A stretch of 64,000 nt of DNA from CAZSRX01 sp964609675 [NCBI: uncultured Bacteroidota bacterium] (lineage in GTDB: Bacteria > CLD3 > SB21): contig CAZSRX010000005.1 of assembly GCA_964609675.1 (NCBI GenBank), positions 1 to 64,000 on the forward strand, read 5' to 3'. This document shows, one piece after another, positions 9,355 to 17,399 of this stretch. The stretch's first letter is position 1, and every line of letters starts with the position of its first letter. The translations under genes and the position numbers were made by a program. The notes beneath the pieces are model-generated. The model ran no database searches, was not told the DNA's origin, and saw only the letters and a list, made by a program, of their open reading frames with translations.

Positions 9355-9616
9355 TATTCGGCGCGGCGTTCAATCCACCGAAGAAAATATCTTACGGAAC
9401 CTGGACAGCCGTTTATCGGGTGGTCTGCCCTGCATCCCTTACTGGTTGCTGTCCTGGTAGAAAACAAGCCGTTTGCCGTCGAGTATGGCTGTTTCGCTCC
9501 GCTCGCACGCGTTAATCCACAAGCATCATGGCGGCTCGTTAACCGCAGGCCGTGGCGTTTAAAGGAATGCTTACGCCCGATTGCTTTGGGATGCCGATAG
9601 TCGCTTTATAAAACCG

Positions 9617-10318
9617 TTATTTAATCTTCCCTACCGGAAATACATACAACGGTTCCTGATCGGGCGGCAGACTGAACAACTCTTTCATCCCATTGTCGTC
9701 AAACGCGCCGATAGCGACAGTACCGCAGCCCAGCGCATAAGACTGCAGGTAAATGTTTTGCCCGGCATGCCCGGCTTCCATGTACACATAATTCCGGCCC
9801 CGGTCGCCGTACTTTGCTGTAACCCGCGAAAATACGGCGGACAGGAAGATGCTTACCGGCGCCTCCGTAATCATGGATTGATCCCATGATGCGGCCCTCA
9901 TTTTTTCGCGGGAATCGCCGGCCTTTTTCATTTCCAGCGCATGCTCTTTAATTTTGTAATAATAAATACCGGCTTGGAGTCCGGTCACGTTCCCCGCGAC
10001 CAGGTACACCTCCAGCGGATACCTGGCGCCCGCCGAAGGTGCCGTCCGGTAAAATGAATCCGCGGTGATGCCTTGCGCCGCCCACAGCAACTGCGAAACG
10101 TCCGCCAGCGACAAGGGCTCGTTCTTATAAGATCGTATCGAACGTCTCTTATACAGACATTCCTCGAGCGATAGCGCGCCCTCCGTACTGGGCTCCGGCA
10201 GTTTAATCGTCATGGCTTTCCCCTGATGGTTGGAATTGAACAGATGACTGGCATCCAGCACCAGCGCAGTGACCGCAATCACGGCGCTGATGATCAACAG
10301 TAAATAATTTTTGTTCAT
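9617..10318 (-). CDS. Membrane-anchored SagB/ThcOx-type nitroreductase
   Basis: A 233-residue protein. It has a single N-terminal membrane segment (residues 5-25), then an FMN-binding nitroreductase fold of the SagB/ThcOx type: 'RRSIRSYKNEPLSLADVSQL' is the start of the domain, 'APSAGARYPLEVYLV' the flavin-binding part and 'EAGHAGQNIYLQSYALG' the late helix. SagB proteins oxidise azolines to azoles in peptide maturation, but many stand-alone members have unknown substrates. No cyclodehydratase or precursor peptide gene is adjacent. Its ATG overlaps the stop of the upstream CAP gene by 4 nt, so the two are translationally coupled. Confidence 0.88.
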   Translation of the reverse strand: MNKNYLLLIISAVIAVTALVLDASHLFNSNHQGKAMTIKLPEPSTEGALSLEECLYKRRSIRSYKNEPLSLADVSQLLWAAQGITADSFYRTAPSAGARYPLEVYLVAGNVTGLQAGIYYYKIKEHALEMKKAGDSREKMRAASWDQSMITEAPVSIFLSAVFSRVTAKYGDRGRNYVYMEAGHAGQNIYLQSYALGCGTVAIGAFDDNGMKELFSLPPDQEPLYVFPVGKIK

Positions 10319-11580
10319 GGCTCGTTAACCTCTATTTTATTGAATAATTCATAAAGTCGCATAAAGGATTTCCCTTTCTTCAAGCGACTTAATAGATTCG
10401 CATTAATCCGCATTCGGTGTTTCAGTTGTATATGCTGATCTTCACCCAGTCCAAACTGAATGGTTAAGTCATTTTTTGAAGATTCAAGCGGTAAGAGTAT
10501 GTCAATGGTGTCCCGGCGCGGTTCAAATTCATAGTAGCGGTTTTTATCCAAATGAACCACGCCAAAACGGAACGGGGTTCGCAGATTGGCCTTCGCTTTA
10601 AGAATAAGCACCGGACGTTCGTCATCAATAAACCGGATTGTTTTTCGGATCAGCGGGAATCGGGTGCGGCTCAGCGCTTTTTCAAAAGCGGACAGGTTGT
10701 TTCTATCGAACATACCGCTGAAAAAATGGATATACACCGGATTCTGGAAATTATCCATGTAAGCCAGCCGGACATGCATCGGGGTTTCATATAGGCCGGT
10801 AAAGCGGATTGTCGTATGGAATTTATCAGGTTCAAACTGGGCGATCAGGTTGCCGATCCGCGCCATCACCGGCCGGTCAATTTTAAAAATGAGTTCCATA
10901 TCGGCGAGCGGAACCTTCCTGCGTTCTACGCTCAGTTCATAAAATTCCAGATCGCGGTCGGCAAACACCTGCGCGCCGTAATTGCGGACGGCATACGTCA
11001 CCTGCCGCATCTTGCGGTTATTAATCATCGTATCCTGCACGCTTGAATCCACAAAAGTTATCACGCCGACACCGAGACGGTTGAAATCCTCCTTAAGGAT
11101 GTTGGCGCGATGGCCTTCGCTGTGCATCCATTGTTCCATAAATTTTTCGGCGAGTTCGCGCGGTGAACCCCGGACGCTGTGCAGGGCGATGTTCTCCCCG
11201 ACGGCAAAATCCGTCAAACCGGCATAATACACGCGGTCACCGGGGTCTTTCAGCGCTTTCACGGGCGAGGTGTGTGAGAAATACTGCAGCCGGTACATTT
11301 CGCGCGCGTGCTGACGGGCGGCCGAACGCAGTTGACGATCATATACCACGGGGTTGAGTCCGGCTTTTGACCGCTCGCTATTGACTAAAACCATGATATA
11401 ATTTTCTGCGGCCGTGTCCCCCGGAACAGACGCAAAGGCATCCTGAATGAAATCGATGTACTGCGCCTTCAGCATGGCCCCGGACAAAAGGCCTAATATT
11501 ATAATATTTCTCAATACGGACTTCGTAAAATCACCCGTTAAACATAGGACGCGCTTTTGTTTTGATGACCACGCTGTCAT
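10315..11580 (-). CDS. Exported CAP (SCP/PR-1-like) domain protein
   Basis: About 421 residues. A hydrophobic segment ('NIIILGLLSGAMLKAQ') serves as signal or anchor, followed by a CAP domain (~60-200) with the typical blocks 'ILVNSERS'-like helix, 'HAREMYRLQYFSHTSP', 'VGENIA' and 'HSEGHRANI'. The C-terminal ~220 residues are beta-rich and unrecognised ('IRFTGLYETPMHV', 'RPVLILKAKANL'). The chosen start is the first ATG (11580); a TTG at 11637 would add 19 residues. Neither has a clear ribosome site. It shares an operon with the SagB-type gene (4-nt overlap). The CAP fold binds lipids or acts as a peptidase in some bacteria; its role here is unknown. Confidence 0.85.
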   Translation of the reverse strand: MTAWSSKQKRVLCLTGDFTKSVLRNIIILGLLSGAMLKAQYIDFIQDAFASVPGDTAAENYIMVLVNSERSKAGLNPVVYDRQLRSAARQHAREMYRLQYFSHTSPVKALKDPGDRVYYAGLTDFAVGENIALHSVRGSPRELAEKFMEQWMHSEGHRANILKEDFNRLGVGVITFVDSSVQDTMINNRKMRQVTYAVRNYGAQVFADRDLEFYELSVERRKVPLADMELIFKIDRPVMARIGNLIAQFEPDKFHTTIRFTGLYETPMHVRLAYMDNFQNPVYIHFFSGMFDRNNLSAFEKALSRTRFPLIRKTIRFIDDERPVLILKAKANLRTPFRFGVVHLDKNRYYEFEPRRDTIDILLPLESSKNDLTIQFGLGEDQHIQLKHRMRINANLLSRLKKGKSFMRLYELFNKIEVNEP

Positions 11581-11880
11581 TTTGTAACCATTATTATGGA
11601 TTAAGATAATATAGTAATAAAAATTCTGAACAGACAAACGTTTTTTAAATCATGGAAATTCCCGCACGCCCGGCTTTTAGCGCAGGAGAAAGTCAGAAAA
11701 GCATGCCCCCTATAATCATAGACCGGTCAGGATTCCAGCGGCTGAACGGATTATTCTATAAGCGCGTTATATGGTTAAATATTTGTTGGCCCTTATCGAT
11801 ACAAACCACAACTTTAAAAAAAGTTGTAAAGTGTCATGCGAAATACGTCACGGTGAAAGTTCAGAGCCCTCTTATATCGA
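11581..11880. other. Intergenic stretch between ruvA and the CAP gene
   Basis: No gene is supported here; the open frames lack a ribosome site and resemble no protein. An AT-rich hairpin (ACAACTTT at 11808-11815 with AAAGTTGT at 11820-11827) lies downstream of ruvA, but the T run on the minus strand falls inside the loop, so it is at best a weak terminator. Confidence 0.4.
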
Positions 11881-12495
11881 TCAGCCGCCTCCCGCGTGCC
11901 GGAGGGCGATTTTTATAAGATCCTGCAGGGCAATGTCATGTTCCGGTTTTTCCTGCAGGGCTTTGGCGATGGCTTTTTCGGCAACGGATTTGGAATAGCC
12001 CAGCGAAATCAGCGCCATCATGGCGGCGTCCGAAACATCCGGAGCGGTCTTTACCGGCGTTACCGACTTTGTTTCTTCAGCCCCGGCCGACAGTCTGGCA
12101 ACTTTCTCCTTGATTTCCACCACCAACCGCTGCGCCGTTTTGCGCCCGACGCCCGGCACAGCCGTCAGGACGGCAAGGTTCTCCTGAATAACGGCTTTTC
12201 TGAATTCCTGCGGACTCACGCTGGACAGAATGCCAATCGCCGATTTGGGGCCGATACCGGAAACCGAGATCAGAATCTGAAACAATTCCCGCTCCTCTAC
12301 GGAGGCAAATCCGTATAGTTGCTGAATATCTTCGCGGACATGAAAATATGTGTGAAGTCTGCATGGCGCGCCGATTTCCGGAATTTTCTCAAAGCTGCTT
12401 ACAGGAATTAAAATTTCATATCCGATGCCGTGTACGTCTAATACGATACGGGTTGGATTTTTCTCGGCAACGGCGCCTTGCACATAGCTGATCAT
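11881..12495 (-). CDS. ruvA: Holliday junction branch migration protein RuvA
   Basis: A 204-residue RuvA. Residues ~1-63 form the OB-fold domain ('IGYEILIPVSSFEKIP', 'THF'-like 'TYFHVREDIQQLYGF'), ~70-140 the two helix-hairpin-helix motifs ('VSGIGPKSAIGIL' and 'VPGVGRKTAQRLVVEIK'), and ~155-204 the flexible C-terminal domain that touches RuvB. RuvA tetramers hold the four-way junction while RuvB drives migration. The start codon follows the radC stop directly (TAA then ATG), so the two are translationally coupled. ruvB and ruvC are not in this window. Confidence 0.96.
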   Translation of the reverse strand: MISYVQGAVAEKNPTRIVLDVHGIGYEILIPVSSFEKIPEIGAPCRLHTYFHVREDIQQLYGFASVEERELFQILISVSGIGPKSAIGILSSVSPQEFRKAVIQENLAVLTAVPGVGRKTAQRLVVEIKEKVARLSAGAEETKSVTPVKTAPDVSDAAMMALISLGYSKSVAEKAIAKALQEKPEHDIALQDLIKIALRHAGGG

Positions 12496-13206
12496 TTACA
12501 GGTATCCTTTCTGCGCCATGCTGTAATACCGCTGTCCGGCGATGATAATATGGTCACGGACGGGAATGCCCATAATCCGGCCGGCCTGTTTCATCTGCTC
12601 GGTGATGGCGATGTCTTCGGCGCTGGGTTCGTTGTGCCCGCTGGGATGATTGTGCATCAAAATGATGCTGGCGGCGCGGTCGTCGATGGCGGCTTTAAAC
12701 ACCTCGCGCGGATGCACCAGACTGGCGTTGAGCGTCCCTTCGGTCAGCACGACTTCTTTTATAAGCTGATTGGCCGCGTCCAGCAGCAGCACCATAAAAC
12801 GCTCGGTCTTCAGGTCGCGTAATAACGGGATATACCGCGCCGCAATATCTTCGGGCGCGCGGATCCGTACTTTTTCGGGGTCGGGCTGCGCCTGCACGCG
12901 CCGCGCGATCTCGAACGCCGCCATAAGTTTGATGGCTTTCGCCCGGCCGATACCGCGTATCTTGCCGAGTTCCTGATAATTGCGCCGCGCAATTTCCGGG
13001 AGATTTTTATATTGGTACATCAGAGATTTGGCAAGGTCAATCGCCGTGACGTTTTTCATGCCCGTATTGATGAGAATCGCCAGAAGTTCCGCATCGCTTA
13101 AAGCCGACGGCCCAAGCCGTTCCAGCTTTTCCCTTGGCCGGTCATCCGGCGCCCAGTCTTTGATGCGCGTCGGGTAGGTGGCCTCTGATTTTTTTTTATA
13201 TTTCAT
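12496..13206 (-). CDS. radC: RadC/YsnA family JAB-domain protein
   Basis: A 236-residue RadC family member. The N-terminal helix-hairpin-helix part reads 'LGKIRGIGRAKAIKLMAAFE'; the C-terminal JAB/MPN domain has the metal site H185, H187 and D198 in 'HNHPSGHNEPSAED'. Despite its name the family's role in DNA repair is unproven; the JAMM site suggests a metallopeptidase or nuclease-like activity. It is directly upstream of ruvA in the same transcript. Confidence 0.95.
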   Translation of the reverse strand: MKYKKKSEATYPTRIKDWAPDDRPREKLERLGPSALSDAELLAILINTGMKNVTAIDLAKSLMYQYKNLPEIARRNYQELGKIRGIGRAKAIKLMAAFEIARRVQAQPDPEKVRIRAPEDIAARYIPLLRDLKTERFMVLLLDAANQLIKEVVLTEGTLNASLVHPREVFKAAIDDRAASIILMHNHPSGHNEPSAEDIAITEQMKQAGRIMGIPVRDHIIIAGQRYYSMAQKGYL

Positions 13207-13227
13207 CGGCGTGGCGAAACAAAATAA

Positions 13228-14007
13228 TTAATTTTGACCGGCGCCGCAGTTGTCGCAGAAATTGGCATTGCCGGGAATCCGTTTGCCGCAGACTTTACAT
13301 GCGCGTGATCCCATGGCCGGCTGCTCCGTAACATATCGCTGTTTATCGGGCTCAAAACAGGCTATGTAAGCCACTACCGTTATGGTGTAAAGAAGCGGGA
13401 GCGTAAAAACAATACCAATATAACAGGCATACAGGCCTAACTGTGAAATCAGGCCTACCACGAAGGCGAATAATGTAAACATAAACCAGTCCTGCTTTGC
13501 GATTTCATAACTCTGTTTCAACGCCTCCAATACGCCGAGGTTTTTGCGGACAATCAGGGGAATCGTAAAAAACAGCCATCCCTGCACGATAAAAGCGGGA
13601 AAGTAACAGAGTATCGCACCAATCAGGGTGAAAAACATTATCAGAATGTTCGCGCCCAGTATGCGCAGCGTGTAATTGCCCCCGCTCCATATATCGCCGC
13701 TGGTTATGGTTTCGCCGTCGTACTGCTTGAATGCCGTTTTGAACAGACCGCCGATAATATAACTGGCGTACACGATTATAAAAAGAAACATTACTAATGT
13801 AGCCATTAAAATATATATAATGGCGGTCGATTCATGGCGTATACTGTCTGCGGCTACAATAACGATAACCACAAACAATGCGATCATCAGCAAAATCGGC
13901 CCAAAAAAAAGCACGCCCATCAGCGTCCATGTCTGCCACTGCGATTTGAACAGGTTCCACCCGTTGGAAATCCAGTCACCAAATTGAACGATATTACCTG
14001 AAGCCAT
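13228..14007 (-). CDS. Polytopic membrane protein with C-terminal zinc ribbon (copy B)
   Basis: A 259-residue protein. 'FGDWISNGWNLFKSQWQTW' opens an amphipathic region followed by about five or six membrane helices (residues ~30-215). The last 25 residues are a zinc ribbon: 'CKVCGKRIPGNANFCDNCG'. It has the same architecture as the gene just upstream (14037-14843), so the pair arose by duplication. The overall look recalls YciC/DUF975-like proteins; the function is unknown. The AAGGAATG ribosome site precedes the ATG. It is 21 nt upstream of radC. Confidence 0.75.
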   Translation of the reverse strand: MASGNIVQFGDWISNGWNLFKSQWQTWTLMGVLFFGPILLMIALFVVIVIVAADSIRHESTAIIYILMATLVMFLFIIVYASYIIGGLFKTAFKQYDGETITSGDIWSGGNYTLRILGANILIMFFTLIGAILCYFPAFIVQGWLFFTIPLIVRKNLGVLEALKQSYEIAKQDWFMFTLFAFVVGLISQLGLYACYIGIVFTLPLLYTITVVAYIACFEPDKQRYVTEQPAMGSRACKVCGKRIPGNANFCDNCGAGQN

Positions 14008-14036
14008 ATTTTCATTCCTTGAATGTGGTGATTACA

Positions 14037-14843
14037 TTATACCTGCCCGGCCCCGCATTTATCGCAGAAATTCGCTTTGACATCCAGCGGCGAACCGCAG
14101 TTCCGGCAATATTTAGTGTACAAGGCTTCGACCCGGTTCACTTCCGGCGCCGGTTCGAAACAGTCGCGATAAGCTACGGCCGTAAACAGGAACAGCAACG
14201 GATAAGAAACCAGAATGCCGATCAGACAAGCGATGATGCCCAGAGCCGCCAGCAAATTGACGACAAACGCGAACAAGGAAAACATAATCCAGTCCTGCTT
14301 GACCGTTTGAAAGCTTTCTCTCATAGCATCGAGCGGTTCCATCTGCCGGTAAACAATCAGCGGAATGACAAAAAAGAATAATCCCTGCACAATCAGGCCG
14401 GGGATGTAGCATAGCAGGGTGCCGATAAACTGCAGCATCGTAATCAACACCGCAGCCACAACGATTTTCATAAATAAATCAATACCTGAAAAGAGATCGC
14501 TCACGGCAATCGGCTGTCGGTTAACCTGCTTCCATGCTGCTTTGAACATGCCTCCCAGAAAAAAGGCCTGAACGATGTTAATGGCAAGCGCCGTCACGAC
14601 ACTCAGCAGTATGGACTGGCTGAAACTCTGCGCAAAGACCTGCAGGACATCCCGGAAATCTCTTACATTGGCGTTATAACCCTGACCCATCTGAAGACTG
14701 ACGGCCTGTGAAAGACCGTATATCAGTAAAACCGGAACACCCATGATTAAAGTCATGAGCGCCCATACCGACCACTGTTCTTTCAGTAAATTAAATCCTT
14801 CGGTTATCCACGGACCAAAGCGTACTTTTGCCGGCTGTGCCAT
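14037..14843 (-). CDS. Polytopic membrane protein with C-terminal zinc ribbon (copy A)
   Basis: About 268 residues. It opens with 'RFGPWITEGFNLLKEQWSVW', then about six hydrophobic segments and a C-terminal ribbon 'YCRNCGSPLDVKANFCDKCG'. It parallels its downstream neighbour residue block by residue block ('LLCYIPGLIVQGLFFFVIPL' against a very similar stretch in the other copy). The start is placed at 14843 because AAGGAAG lies 8 nt upstream; an earlier in-frame ATG at 14885 has none. The two may form a hetero-oligomer; no function is known to me. Confidence 0.75.
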   Translation of the reverse strand: MAQPAKVRFGPWITEGFNLLKEQWSVWALMTLIMGVPVLLIYGLSQAVSLQMGQGYNANVRDFRDVLQVFAQSFSQSILLSVVTALAINIVQAFFLGGMFKAAWKQVNRQPIAVSDLFSGIDLFMKIVVAAVLITMLQFIGTLLCYIPGLIVQGLFFFVIPLIVYRQMEPLDAMRESFQTVKQDWIMFSLFAFVVNLLAALGIIACLIGILVSYPLLFLFTAVAYRDCFEPAPEVNRVEALYTKYCRNCGSPLDVKANFCDKCGAGQV

Positions 14844-14908
14844 ATACTGCTTCCTTAGATTATATAAAATAAGGCGTCTCCACAAACACCGACGCCTTAC
14901 AGAGGCTA

Positions 14909-16351
14909 TTAACGAACCAAAGCGTATTGAGAATTATCGGTTCGGGTTTTATACATTTCACTGTGATGGCTCTTTTTCTTGGCGCCTTCTTTGCGGTGCG
15001 GCTCATGAGGATTCCATCCGAGCACATACAGCATAACGAAGAAACCAATGATGTAGGCGATAATAACATGCCAGCCGTCTTTCAGCCAGAACACAACGGA
15101 TTTGGCTTTGTGGAACGTGTTCGATATCGCCACGCCGGCCGATGAACCAAACCAGATCATGGAACCGCCGAAACCGACGGTATACGCCAGCACGCCCCAA
15201 TCGTAGCCGCCCTGGTCCAGCGCCAGTTTCGTAAGCGGAATATTGTCAAAAACAGCGGAAATGAATCCCAGCGAGAAAGCCGATTGCCATGAAGCGGGCG
15301 GCAGTTCTTCCACGGGCATCATGGATGCGCAGGTTACCAGCGACAGCAGGAAGATGCTTCCTTTAAGCGCATTCGGCAGTTCATGCCAGGGCGTCTTGCT
15401 GAATAAGGCGCCGACCAGAATCGCGATCCATACGCCCAAAGCCGGGAAATCAAATAATACGTTCGTCGTTATGGTGCCTGCAAGTATGAGGGCCACAATA
15501 AACAGTTTGGACCAGATGATTTTCATCCCGGTCACATCGGTGGGAACCAGCGGGCGGTAATTATCCTGCTGGCGGGCGGCAATGAACGCGAACACTAAGA
15601 ACGCCGGAATAGCGGCGCCATAGGCGTGAAGGGTGTCTGTTGCCGCAACGCCGTCAATCCACATCATCGTGGTAGTTGTATCACCTACCACGCTACCTGC
15701 GCCACCGGCATTGCTGGCGGCGACAATCGCAGCGATGAAACCGATATGCACGTCCTTCTTAAACACGACCAGCGCGATGGTGCCGCCGATCATAGCCGCC
15801 GCGATATTATCAAGGAACGACGACAATATAAATACAATCAGTAACAGTATAAATCCGCCCATCATGCCTTTGGGCAACCACTTGGGCAGCAGGTCCGGCA
15901 CGTGCGATTCCTCAAAGTGCTTGGCCAGAATCGCGAATCCCAGCAACAGGCCGAGCAGGTTAAGTAGAATCGCCCACTCACCCTCGCGGTATTCTTTGTT
16001 GACCATTTCGCTCCAGATAGGATGCGTGCCGCCGAACATGTGATGCACGAGGTTGAAATCGGTAAAAATGAATTTATACGTCAGGATCGAAGCGAGTCCG
16101 GTCAACGCCACCAGCAATACGGCGTGATGGAACAACGCGACGCAGACCAGCGTCAGGCCGAAGAGGATGAATTCGACCCGGATGCCCAGAAACAACCAGT
16201 TCAGCGTTTCCTGGCCGTTCACGATTTCTCTCCGAATCACCGGCTCGGAAGAAAACACCGACAGCAGGAAAAAAATGATCGCCAGCGCAAACACCGATAC
16301 GATCACCGGCGCGGTAAACAATTTGTTCTTCAGTTTGGTAAGGGATTCCAT
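14909..16351 (-). CDS. nhaD: NhaD-type Na+/H+ antiporter (ion transporter superfamily)
   Basis: A 480-residue inner-membrane protein with about 11-12 hydrophobic segments. Two inverted-repeat-like motifs, 'SSFLDNIAAAMIGGTIAL' in the first half and 'FISAVFDNIPLTKLAL' in the second, each with an Asp-Asn pair, are typical of NhaD antiporters; 'ASNAGGAGSVVGDTTTTMMW' is the ion-site region. The tail after the last helix is His/Lys-rich and cytoplasmic. The start follows GGAAAGG. It lies 20 nt downstream of the gamma carbonic anhydrase gene, a pairing that could serve pH and bicarbonate balance (inference). A citrate or arsenite transporter of the same superfamily is less likely. Confidence 0.8.
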   Translation of the reverse strand: MESLTKLKNKLFTAPVIVSVFALAIIFFLLSVFSSEPVIRREIVNGQETLNWLFLGIRVEFILFGLTLVCVALFHHAVLLVALTGLASILTYKFIFTDFNLVHHMFGGTHPIWSEMVNKEYREGEWAILLNLLGLLLGFAILAKHFEESHVPDLLPKWLPKGMMGGFILLLIVFILSSFLDNIAAAMIGGTIALVVFKKDVHIGFIAAIVAASNAGGAGSVVGDTTTTMMWIDGVAATDTLHAYGAAIPAFLVFAFIAARQQDNYRPLVPTDVTGMKIIWSKLFIVALILAGTITTNVLFDFPALGVWIAILVGALFSKTPWHELPNALKGSIFLLSLVTCASMMPVEELPPASWQSAFSLGFISAVFDNIPLTKLALDQGGYDWGVLAYTVGFGGSMIWFGSSAGVAISNTFHKAKSVVFWLKDGWHVIIAYIIGFFVMLYVLGWNPHEPHRKEGAKKKSHHSEMYKTRTDNSQYALVR

Positions 16352-16371
16352 AGAAAAACCTTTCCGTTGGT

Positions 16372-16917
16372 TTATAAAATATTTTTATGATGAGACGAAT
16401 GCCTGAATTCCCTCGCGTACTCACAGTAGATTTGCCAGTTCAATGTAATCATTTTCCGGGTGGCATCGTCAATTTCCTTTTTGACTTTGGCGGGGATGCC
16501 CATGACGAGCGAATTGGGAGGTACCACTTGGCCCTGCATGACGACCGCCCCGGCGGCGACGATGCAGTTTTCGCCGATCTCCGCACCGCTGAGTATGGTC
16601 GAGTGCATGCCGATGATGCAGTTGTCGCCGATTTTTGCGCCGTGAATCACCACGCTGTGACCGACGGAAACGTTTTTGCCGATTACCGCGGGCATTTTCC
16701 AGTCCACATGAATCACGGTGTTGTCCTGGATATTTGAGTTTTCGCCGATGAAAATCGGTTCCATATCTCCCCGCAGCACGGCGCCGAACCATACGCTGGC
16801 GTTCGGGGCAATCGTCACATTGCCGACGACCGTCGCGTTCTGCGCAATAAAAACGGACGAATCTACCTGTACCTTACAATCAGCTAATTTGAATAAGCCC
16901 GGGACATAATCAATCAT
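16372..16917 (-). CDS. Gamma carbonic anhydrase family protein (YrdA/PaaY-like)
   Basis: A 181-residue left-handed beta-helix protein made of hexapeptide repeats (such as 'VVGNVTIAPNASVWFGAVLR'). The three zinc-ligand histidines of the family are present at H70, H87 and H92 ('VIHVDW', 'VGHSVVIHG'), and a fourth His lies in 'GMHST'. Family members are trimeric, with zinc or iron between subunits; many lack measurable carbonic anhydrase activity or act as thioesterases (PaaY). It is 17 nt downstream of the repeat-protein gene and has the ribosome site AAGGA. Confidence 0.92.
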   Translation of the reverse strand: MIDYVPGLFKLADCKVQVDSSVFIAQNATVVGNVTIAPNASVWFGAVLRGDMEPIFIGENSNIQDNTVIHVDWKMPAVIGKNVSVGHSVVIHGAKIGDNCIIGMHSTILSGAEIGENCIVAAGAVVMQGQVVPPNSLVMGIPAKVKKEIDDATRKMITLNWQIYCEYAREFRHSSHHKNIL

Positions 16918-16934
16918 AGCGTCGTTCCTTATAA

Positions 16935-17378
16935 TTATTCTGAGTAAAAAAAGAAAAAGAAAAAAGCCGCCACGCGGTACCGGTTGAATCCCTCATCCGC
17001 CGAACCATACAGGGAACCGGTTTCGTTGAATACCATGCCGTCCGTATCCACACGGCCCATGAGTGAACCGCTTTCATTATACACCGTTCCGTCCTCGGTG
17101 ATTTCCCCGATGCGTGAACCGGAGGCATTATACACGACCCCGTCTTTGGTTATTTCACCGAAACGGGATCCGGAGGCGTCATACACCGTTCCGTCCTCCG
17201 AAAATGCACCGATGCGCGAGCCGGATCCGTCATACACGGTTCCGTCTTCAGCGATTTCCCCAACCCGTGAACCGGAGGCGTTATACAGCCCCGTTGCCGT
17301 TACGGGTGACGTGTAAACTGACACCCAAACAGCCATTACAGCCAGCACGGCCGAAATATTAGACAGCAGCGTTTTCAT
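16935..17378 (-). CDS. Exported protein of six 17-residue tandem repeats (beta-flower-like)
   Basis: A 147-residue protein with a signal peptide (residues 1-29), then six near-identical 17-residue units of the form 'YNASGSRIGEITEDGTV' (residues ~32-133), and an odd tail of six phenylalanines before 'YSE'. Such Y-x-x-S-G-x-x-x-G repeats recall the '4-fold beta flower' repeat family and may build a small propeller or solenoid. GGGAG precedes the ATG. It lies between purL and the carbonic anhydrase gene on the same strand. Function unknown. Confidence 0.75.
   Translation of the reverse strand: MKTLLSNISAVLAVMAVWVSVYTSPVTATGLYNASGSRVGEIAEDGTVYDGSGSRIGAFSEDGTVYDASGSRFGEITKDGVVYNASGSRIGEITEDGTVYNESGSLMGRVDTDGMVFNETGSLYGSADEGFNRYRVAAFFFFFFYSE
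16980..17285. repeat. Tandem 51-bp coding repeats (six units)
   Basis: The six 17-residue units of the exported repeat protein are also recognisable at DNA level as consecutive 51-bp units with recurring blocks such as GGAACGGTGTA and GAACCGGA/GATCCGGA on alternate strands. Divergence between units is moderate, so this is an old or selected expansion rather than a fresh slippage array. Confidence 0.7.
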
Positions 17379-17399
17379 ACAGACACTCCCTTCTATATG

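Noticed and set aside
9355-9616. Possible gene remnant between the small exported protein and the SagB-type gene
   Set aside because: Several frames give protein-like fragments, but none exceeds a few dozen codons with a start and none resembles a known protein.
11652-11998. Overlapping small frames upstream of, and into, ruvA
   Set aside because: No ribosome site, no protein-like composition, and overlap with the ruvA 3' end in antisense.
13228-14843. Assembly duplication of the two zinc-ribbon genes
   Set aside because: The two differ throughout at DNA and protein level, so they are true paralogues.
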